The notes under the pieces are model-generated. The model was not told the DNA's origin, made no database searches, and saw only the letters and a list, made by a program, of their open reading frames with translations. From Peribacillus simplex NBRC 15720 = DSM 1321 (lineage in GTDB: Bacteria > Bacillota > Bacilli > Bacillales > DSM-1321), in NCBI RefSeq assembly GCF_002243645.1, contig NZ_CP017704.1:3924001-3988000 (forward strand): a DNA stretch of 64,000 nt, read 5' to 3'. Made by a program: the position numbers and the translations under genes. This document shows positions 58,431 through 64,000 of this stretch, piece by piece. Positions within the stretch are counted from its first letter, which is position 1, and the number at the start of each line of letters is the position of its first letter.

Positions 58431-58609
58431 TTATCAACCGCTAACCACGGGGCGATGTTAAGACCGAGGATAAAAATAATTTAGCAATAATATTCATTGA
58501 CGTCCCATACCCTTACTCCATTTTTAACCTAATTTTTCATTCTAATTGTAATACTCCACTTATCATTCATACGTACTTAATGAATGGTAAGTTTTAGTGA
58601 TTGGAAATA

Positions 58610-58647
58610 AAAAACTCTGTTGATTTTTAAAATGAACAGAGTTTTTT
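58610..58647 (+). terminator. terminator of the PucR gene
   Basis: AAAACTCTGTT / AACAGAGTTTTTT with a 13-base loop, ~180 bp after the stop. Confidence 0.82.
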
Positions 58648-58692
58648 AATAAATCCATATTGTAAAAAGTGAGAAAAGAGTGTACGATTAAA

Positions 58693-58707
58693 TGAGAATG
58701 ATAATCA
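58693..58707. promoter_or_regulatory. Fur box
   Basis: TGAGAATGATAATCA matches the Fur 7-1-7 consensus TGATAATNATTATCA with two mismatches. It lies 30 bp upstream of the ferredoxin-NADP reductase start, so iron-dependent repression is likely, as known for B. subtilis ycgT. Confidence 0.6.
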
Positions 58708-58737
58708 ATCACATTTGATTACCGAGGAGTGGACGTT

Positions 58738-59802
58738 ATGGAACAGCAAGATTTATTTGATGTAACGGTTATTGGGGGAGGGCCAGCAGGCCTTTACTCC
58801 ACTTTTTATAGCGGACTTAGAGAAATGAAAGTTAAACTGATTGAATACCAGCCACGGCTAGGCGGGAAAATTCATGTCTATCCAGAGAAAATGATTTGGG
58901 ATGTAGGGGGGCTGACACCCACTACTGGGGAAAAGTTAATTGAGCAGCTGGTGGAGCAAGGTTTAACATTCAATCCAACAGTCGTCTTGAATGAAAAAGT
59001 GGAATCAATCACACGTAATGAAGAAGGTATCTTCGTTTTACATACCGCTTCAGGGCAAATGCACTTTTCCAAAACGATCATTGTCGCGGTTGGCGGCGGA
59101 ATTCTGAATCCGCAAAAATTGGAAATAGACGGGGCTGAAAGGTTTGAAGTCTCCAATTTAAACTATACTGTTAAGTCTTTCAATCGATTCAAGGATAAGA
59201 CGGTGATCATTTCAGGCGGCGGGAATTCTGCAATAGACTGGGCAAATGAATTGGAGCCCATCGCCAAAAAGGTGTATCTGACATACAGGAAAGATAGTTT
59301 AGCAGGTCATGAATCACAAGCAAGGCAATTGATGGAAAGCTCTGCTGTTTGTTTCTTGAATACGACGATTACAAAACTGATCGCCTGCGCTGATCATGAA
59401 TCAATTGAACATGTTGAACTGACGAATCTCGCAACGGGGGAGGTTTCTTACTTGCCGATCGATGAGGTCATCATCAATCATGGTTATGAGCGTGATACAT
59501 CGCTGCTTCGAAATAGTAAAGTGGATATTGCCATAGCCGACAATTATTATATTGAAGGTACTCCTTCAAGTGAATCCTCGATGGATGGAATATACGCTGC
59601 CGGTGATATCTTAAGTCATGAAGGTAAATTGAACCTGATAGCAGGTACTTTTCAAGATGCAGCAAATGCCGTAAATAAGGCAAAGCAATATATCCAGCCT
59701 GACGCTCACGGAGTGGGAATGGTTTCTTCCCATAATGAAATCTTTAAAAAGCGCAACAGGGAATTGATCAAGGAAATGATGAAACCGGCTGGGGTACTTT
59801 AA
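58738..59802 (+). CDS. ycgT: ferredoxin--NADP reductase, thioredoxin-reductase-like (YcgT/YumC type)
   Basis: 354 residues. FAD site VTVIGGGPAGLYSTFYSGLREMKVKLIE (start), NADP fold VIISGGGNSAIDWANELEPIAKKVYL, and C-terminal IYAAGDILSHEGKLNLIAGTFQDAANAVNKAKQY. There is no CxxC pair, which separates it from thioredoxin reductase. It reduces ferredoxin or flavodoxin with NADPH. ATG at 58738 is chosen: GAGGAG lies 8 bases upstream; a GTG at 58729 overlaps the site. Fur box upstream. Confidence 0.88.
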   Translation: MEQQDLFDVTVIGGGPAGLYSTFYSGLREMKVKLIEYQPRLGGKIHVYPEKMIWDVGGLTPTTGEKLIEQLVEQGLTFNPTVVLNEKVESITRNEEGIFVLHTASGQMHFSKTIIVAVGGGILNPQKLEIDGAERFEVSNLNYTVKSFNRFKDKTVIISGGGNSAIDWANELEPIAKKVYLTYRKDSLAGHESQARQLMESSAVCFLNTTITKLIACADHESIEHVELTNLATGEVSYLPIDEVIINHGYERDTSLLRNSKVDIAIADNYYIEGTPSSESSMDGIYAAGDILSHEGKLNLIAGTFQDAANAVNKAKQYIQPDAHGVGMVSSHNEIFKKRNRELIKEMMKPAGVL

Positions 59803-59811
59803 AGGAAACGG

Positions 59812-59848
59812 AAAAAGCTCCAGGGCCTCATGGGCCCTGGAGCTTTTA
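59812..59848. terminator. bidirectional terminator between ycgT and the BceB gene
   Basis: AAAAGCTCCAGGGCC / GGCCCTGGAGCTTTT with a 5-base loop, 10 bases after ycgT and 5 bases from the minus-strand stop. Confidence 0.9.
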
Positions 59849-59853
59849 GCAGT

Positions 59854-61800
59854 TTATAGAGATTCTTTAATGACCTTCTTGTAATGAAATACGGATAGGA
59901 TTCCGAAGATCGAATACAATGCCGTGTATAATGCCATAACGATGATCATCGGTGTCCAAACTTCGGTCCCGAATAAGAACCATCCTGATTGGACTGCGAA
60001 ATAACTGTGAAGCAGTCCGACGACTAAAGGAATGCCGAAATTGAAAACTTGTTTTGCTTGGATTCCCCTTAGTAAGTCACCACGCGTGAATCCCAGTTTT
60101 CTTAAGATGGTATAATTGGATTTTTCACCTTCACTTTCATCCATTTGTTTGAAATACAGGATACAACCGGATGTGATGAGGAAGGTTAATCCCAAGAATC
60201 CGACGATGAACATGATAAGACCCATATTCTTCTTCTGGGTGTTGAACATTTCAAATTGGGAATCATTCACATGTTCTTCTTTAAAACTCATTTTATTGAA
60301 TAGATCATTCGCTTTTTCAAGTTCAGCTTCATCCTTCACATCAATGCCGATATTTACAGATGAAACTTTTTGAATTTTCGGGTCGACATCCTTTTTCAAA
60401 CGGTCGAATATCGTTTGGTCTACAATGGCAACGGGCAATCCGCCGTTCGTGAAGTAATAGGACAAGAAGGTATCATCATTTAATCCCATATATGTTTGCG
60501 GAATGACTTCGTGTTTGCCCTTCAGTTCAATTTTTCCGGAATCCTTCAAGGACATGACCTTCTCCATCATATTACTGTATCCGCTGAAAAGGGTCTCATC
60601 TTCGGCGAGGTTGATTCCTTTAACGGATTCATCACTGATGACGGGAACGGTCATGATGTCGGGATCAAAGTTCACTCCTTCGAGGCTAGTCTCCATAATT
60701 TCCTTTACATTGACATCCACTTGAATGACATCGATCACCTTTTCGTCATAATCAATTTTACTGTCGGATAAAGCTTTTTTGAATGTATTCGCATCTCCCT
60801 TATCCGTCATCGAAAAATCGGTGGGGATACTGCTTTGTGCCATTATCTCCGCTGAGTAGTAGGAGATATAGCTTAATGATAATAACCCGATCGCCAAAGC
60901 GGAAACGGTCGTGATGATCGTCAATAATATCGCATTCGATTTCATCCGGAACATGATGGATGAAAGGGACAATACTTCATTAATGTTCAAATAGCCATTT
61001 TTCTTTTTACGGATGATATTAAAGATGAAGCTTACGGATCCTTTATAGAACAGATAGGTACCGATGATGACGGTTGCCAAAATGAATATCATGGCCATAA
61101 AAAGCTCGGTCATCTCTGTAAAAGCTCCATCGAATAATTTGGATGAAACGACATAGCCAGCAATGATCAGGATGATCCCGAATATCCCGAGGATCATTTC
61201 GAACATCGAAACCTTTTTCACTTTTCCTTCCGTCATTGAAGTCACTCTAAATAATGATAGAATGGTTTGCCTTTTAATGAAGGTATAATTCATCAACATG
61301 ATTAAAAGATAGATGGCGCTAAAAACGAGCAAGGTTTGCACTAGCGGCTGAAAAGAAAATTTAAGAGTCGCGATCGCCTGGACACCCATTATTTTAAATA
61401 GTATCATGATGATCAATTTTGAAGCGGCAAACCCTACAAAGATTCCGAGGAATACGGAACAGAAATACAGGATCAGGTTTTCCACACTCAGGATACGGAA
61501 TATCCTGTTCTTCGTCATGCCTATCAATTGGAATAAGCCAATTTCTTTACTGCGTCTTTTTATGAAAATGCTATTGGCATATAAAAGGAATATGGAAACA
61601 ATCGCAACAAGCAGGATCGATGCAGCCTTGATGGAGGCGGCCCCTTTCACCGTACCCTCCGCTTCATCCAGCGATGGGTCATATTGCAAGGTGACAAAAG
61701 CAAAGTAAAGGGAAGCGCTGAAGACCAGGGCAAACACATACAGATAATAGTTCTTCAGATTTTTCTTCAGATTTCGCAAGATGAGTTGATTAATGCTCAT
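59854..61800 (-). CDS. BceB-type peptide-antibiotic ABC transporter permease
   Basis: 648 residues, FtsX-like permease with 10 membrane segments and a large extracellular domain (about 310-510), the layout of BceB/Vra[24 protein letters not shown] is the family start. Such transporters free lipid II-cycle intermediates from bacitracin or nisin-like peptides and signal to the adjoining kinase. ATG at 61800, with GGGAGGGG 6 bases upstream, overlaps the ATPase gene by 11 bp; an ATG at 61821 is less likely. Confidence 0.9.
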   Translation of the reverse strand: MSINQLILRNLKKNLKNYYLYVFALVFSASLYFAFVTLQYDPSLDEAEGTVKGAASIKAASILLVAIVSIFLLYANSIFIKRRSKEIGLFQLIGMTKNRIFRILSVENLILYFCSVFLGIFVGFAASKLIIMILFKIMGVQAIATLKFSFQPLVQTLLVFSAIYLLIMLMNYTFIKRQTILSLFRVTSMTEGKVKKVSMFEMILGIFGIILIIAGYVVSSKLFDGAFTEMTELFMAMIFILATVIIGTYLFYKGSVSFIFNIIRKKKNGYLNINEVLSLSSIMFRMKSNAILLTIITTVSALAIGLLSLSYISYYSAEIMAQSSIPTDFSMTDKGDANTFKKALSDSKIDYDEKVIDVIQVDVNVKEIMETSLEGVNFDPDIMTVPVISDESVKGINLAEDETLFSGYSNMMEKVMSLKDSGKIELKGKHEVIPQTYMGLNDDTFLSYYFTNGGLPVAIVDQTIFDRLKKDVDPKIQKVSSVNIGIDVKDEAELEKANDLFNKMSFKEEHVNDSQFEMFNTQKKNMGLIMFIVGFLGLTFLITSGCILYFKQMDESEGEKSNYTILRKLGFTRGDLLRGIQAKQVFNFGIPLVVGLLHSYFAVQSGWFLFGTEVWTPMIIVMALYTALYSIFGILSVFHYKKVIKESL

Positions 61801-62551
61801 TTTGAACCCCTCCCAATACACCTTGTGTTTTCATGATGTCCTTGAAGAAGGTTTGTCTGGATTCTTCACCTTTATTCAATTGTGTATATATTTGACCATC
61901 TTTAATGAAAATGACTCGGCTGCAATAACTGGCCGCCACTGGATCATGGGTTACCATGATGATCGTCGCTTTGCGCTTTTTATTCATTTCACTCAGTTTG
62001 TTCAGTAAATCGGAAGCTGATTTGGAGTCAAGCGCCCCAGTCGGTTCGTCCGCAAAAATGATGCTTGGATCATGGATGAAAGCCCGTGCTGCAGACGTAC
62101 GCTGTTTTTGACCACCGGAAATTTCATTTGGGTATTTATCCTTCACTTCATATATGCCCAGTTCTTTTGCCACGCTATCAAACTTTTGTGCCGCTTCATT
62201 ATTTGGCGTTTTGGTGATGGATAAGGGCAGGAGGATATTTTCTTTAACAGTCAGTGTGTCCAATAGGTTATATTCCTGGAAGATGAAGCCCAGGTGGTTT
62301 TTCCGGAATTCGGCCAACTTCTTTTCCTTCATCCCCGAAATCTCTTTTCCATCGATCGTAATGGTGCCGTTGCTTATTTTATCAATCGAGGAAAGGACAT
62401 TCAGCAAAGTCGTTTTTCCTGAACCGGAAGCACCCATGATACTTACGAATTCACCTTCTTGTATGCTTATATCGAGACCCTTTAATACTTCTTGTTTATT
62501 GAATTTATTACCATAGCTTTTATGGATTTTTTTCGCTTCTAATATATTCAT
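61790..62551 (-). CDS. BceA-type peptide-antibiotic ABC transporter ATPase
   Basis: 253 residues. Walker [11 protein letters not shown] (about 38-47), signature [14 protein letters not shown], Walker [14 protein letters not shown] and VTHDPVAA. The MacB/BceA subfamily start [16 protein letters not shown] is clear. ATG at 62551, with AAGGAG about 9 bases upstream, is chosen over 62626. Works with the downstream permease; the pair forms a resistance and sensing complex with the kinase. Confidence 0.92.
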   Translation of the reverse strand: MNILEAKKIHKSYGNKFNKQEVLKGLDISIQEGEFVSIMGASGSGKTTLLNVLSSIDKISNGTITIDGKEISGMKEKKLAEFRKNHLGFIFQEYNLLDTLTVKENILLPLSITKTPNNEAAQKFDSVAKELGIYEVKDKYPNEISGGQKQRTSAARAFIHDPSIIFADEPTGALDSKSASDLLNKLSEMNKKRKATIIMVTHDPVAASYCSRVIFIKDGQIYTQLNKGEESRQTFFKDIMKTQGVLGGVQNEH

Positions 62552-62634
62552 TTGGATACACTCCTTTTTTTCTATATCCTCATTATAAAAGGCCATGTAT
62601 TTCTTTTCCTTCGTTTGGACGAACAAAGAATAAA

Positions 62635-62660
62635 AGCATGTGACACTTTTGTCACATGCT
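62635..62660. promoter_or_regulatory. BceR-type operator palindrome overlapping the kinase stop codon
   Basis: AGCATGTGACA-CTTT-TGTCACATGCT: perfect 11-bp arms around 4 bases, containing TGACA-N4-TGTCA, which fits the TNACA-N4-TGTNA pattern of Bce-type response regulators. TATAAT lies at 62582-62587 in the minus sense, about 47 bp further, and its -35 is poor, as expected of an activated promoter. It could also act as a weak terminator for the two-component genes. Confidence 0.6.
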
Positions 62661-63656
62661 TGTGATATTCACGAAATCATTTCTTTTTGGGAAAGTCAAG
62701 GTAACGGTCGTTCCCATTCCAAGCTCTGATTTCACGTCAATGGAGATGAAAAGGGACTCGGCAGCATTCTTGGTTAAATATAAACCCATGCCAGTTGCCG
62801 CATTGTCACGATGATTTGTCGTGGAAGTAAATCCTTTATCAAATATGCGGGATAAATCCTTTGGGTCGATGCCCCGTCCAGAATCCTTCACTTCAAGAAC
62901 CGTTTGTTCAGCTTGTTCATGGCTATATATCGTGATATCTGAGTTTTCACTGTATTTAATGGAGTTGGTCAAGAGCTGTCTCATGATGAAGGCCAGCCAT
63001 TTGGCATCAGTAAGCACTTCGGTTACATCCAATTGTATGTCGAAGCCGATCCCTTTTTGAATGCACCATGATTGCAGCGTTTTAATCTCATCAAAGATTA
63101 TTGTTTCCAAATCGGTTTTCTCTATATACAAATCATTTTCGATGAAAGGCATGCGCCTTTGATGGAGCTGCTGATCAAGAAGAAGGTGAATGCGCAGCCA
63201 CTCATAAGTCAAATGGGATTTCAGCAATTCATCATCCAAGCGGTCAATCATTAAATGCATCGCCGTCAATGGTGTCTTCACTTCATGAATCCAAGATAAT
63301 AATTCATCCTTCTCCTGCTCTAAAGTCATTTGACCAATTGATGCAGATTGCTTCAATAATTCGGTTTGGTTAATGATGCTGTTTTCTATGATTTTTTCGA
63401 AAGGGCTTTCTGGTTCGGCTATATTCGTTATATCCAGGTTGTCTTCCCGCACTTCTAAACTTTTATAAAAATACGTTTCTTTTTTATAGCGGAATATCAA
63501 AAACATACTGAATATGAGCAATGATAAAAAAACAATATACAGTATGGGCTTTAACGGAATGGCCGAATCAAGAAAGGCGACAAAGATAATGAATAGATGA
63601 AGAAGTATGTAGAATGTGATCCAGCTGAACCTTTCCACGAGATATTTTCTGATCAT
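62652..63656 (-). CDS. BceS-type intramembrane-sensing histidine kinase
   Basis: 334 residues. Two N-terminal membrane helices (about 12-55) with almost no extracellular loop, the BceS hallmark; phosphoacceptor His in [15 protein letters not shown] (about 129-131); ATPase motifs NSIKYSE (N box), [12 protein letters not shown] (G1) and [12 protein letters not shown] (G2). Responds through the BceAB transporter rather than sensing the peptide itself. Overlaps the response-regulator gene by 4 bp. Confidence 0.92.
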   Translation of the reverse strand: MIRKYLVERFSWITFYILLHLFIIFVAFLDSAIPLKPILYIVFLSLLIFSMFLIFRYKKETYFYKSLEVREDNLDITNIAEPESPFEKIIENSIINQTELLKQSASIGQMTLEQEKDELLSWIHEVKTPLTAMHLMIDRLDDELLKSHLTYEWLRIHLLLDQQLHQRRMPFIENDLYIEKTDLETIIFDEIKTLQSWCIQKGIGFDIQLDVTEVLTDAKWLAFIMRQLLTNSIKYSENSDITIYSHEQAEQTVLEVKDSGRGIDPKDLSRIFDKGFTSTTNHRDNAATGMGLYLTKNAAESLFISIDVKSELGMGTTVTLTFPKRNDFVNITSM

Positions 63657-64000
63657 GCATTTGCCTCTTCCACGGCGATATAGCCCTGTCCGACCTTCGT
63701 TTCGATAAAATGCCCTAAACCCAGTTCATCCAACCTCTTTCGTAAACGGTTCACATTCACGGTAAGGGTGTTATCGCTTATGAAACGCTTGTCATCCCAT
63801 AAGCTGTTGATCAATTCTTCCCGGCTAACGATTTTGTTTTTTTGTTCAATGAGCTTTTTCAAGATGAAAATTTCATTTTTTGTCAATTCGATTGTGCCAG
63901 TCTCGGCCGATACCGTGTTCTTCTCGTAATCCACTGTAGCACCGCACCAGGTCTTCAATTCAATCTTTTCCGTATTGTAATTATAGACACGGCGAAGCGT
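63653..64000 (-). CDS. BceR-type response regulator, partial (N-terminus outside window)
   Basis: The frame is open to the right edge. 115 residues are visible: the interdomain linker (LRRVYNYNTEKIELKTWC) and the complete OmpR/PhoB winged helix (ELTKNEIFILKKLIEQKNKIVSREELI, then NTLTVNVNRLRKRLDELG and VGQGYIA). The receiver domain lies beyond position 64000. Should activate the downstream bceAB promoter. Confidence 0.9.
   Translation of the reverse strand, partial: TLRRVYNYNTEKIELKTWCGATVDYEKNTVSAETGTIELTKNEIFILKKLIEQKNKIVSREELINSLWDDKRFISDNTLTVNVNRLRKRLDELGLGHFIETKVGQGYIAVEEANA

Noticed and set aside
1-64000. rRNA, tRNA, prophage, insertion sequence or transposase genes
   Set aside because: None recognised on reading both strands; the genes look like vertically inherited Bacillaceae chromosome.

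Overview
The window looks like chromosome of a low-GC, endospore-forming Bacillaceae bacterium, most like Peribacillus/Bacillus. Supporting features are an almost B. subtilis-identical AbrB with tandem Spo0A boxes, a GerA-type germinant receptor operon, a Cse60 sporulation protein, strong AGGAGG ribosome sites with many TTG/GTG starts, preQ1 and purine riboswitches, and a BceRS-AB module. Product names come from recalled family knowledge; no database search was run.

Layout. 1-1.7 kb: partial EmrE-type transporter, abrB with a Spo0A-controlled promoter, and a GNAT gene. 2-5.8 kb: germinant receptor operon on the minus strand in the order B-A-C. 6-7.5 kb: YfiT-like, GNAT and SRPBCC genes. 7.6-9.4 kb: a Mef-like MFS efflux gene behind a ~480 nt leader that contains an ErmD-type leader peptide (R-L-R motif) and an intrinsic terminator, so it is probably a macrolide-responsive attenuator. 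11.4-18.1 kb: a wall hydrolase with one dead and one intact NlpC/P60 domain, a poly-gamma-glutamate hydrolase, and a complete capBCADE polyglutamate capsule operon including the tiny capE. 19.7-26.6 kb: queCDE under a preQ1-I riboswitch, and about 6 kb away a second near-identical promoter/riboswitch/terminator cassette in front of a queuosine-precursor transporter; between them lie a TetR/DUF4260 pair with twin operators, an HD hydrolase and two SRPBCC genes. 27-37 kb: PadR, carboxylesterase, YetF, a purine-riboswitch-controlled nucleoside transporter, a CAP-domain protein, divergent HxlR/MFS, aldo-keto reductase, NamA, rhodanese. 37-46.6 kb: housekeeping genes, including YtfP, MurJ-like YtgP, pseudouridine synthase YtzG and YtzE. 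47-53.3 kb: a DeoR-regulated 2-aminoethylphosphonate module (ATPase, fused permease, binding protein, PhnW, PhnX). 53.5-58.4 kb: amino-acid permease, alanine-dehydrogenase-family enzyme and a divergent PucR/AdeR regulator. 58.7-64 kb: Fur-boxed ferredoxin-NADP reductase, then BceB, BceA, BceS and a partial BceR.

Several small genes below the usual length cutoff are well supported by ribosome sites and context: capE, a 47-residue zinc-ribbon protein coupled to a rhodanese gene, a 49-residue Cys-rich protein, a 56-residue Tyr/Pro-rich protein and the ErmD-like leader peptide. Three intergenic arrays of a degenerate unit with a ~21 bp period sit downstream of genes and are not explained by any feature class I can name. 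No rRNA, tRNA, CRISPR array, prophage or insertion sequence was recognised.
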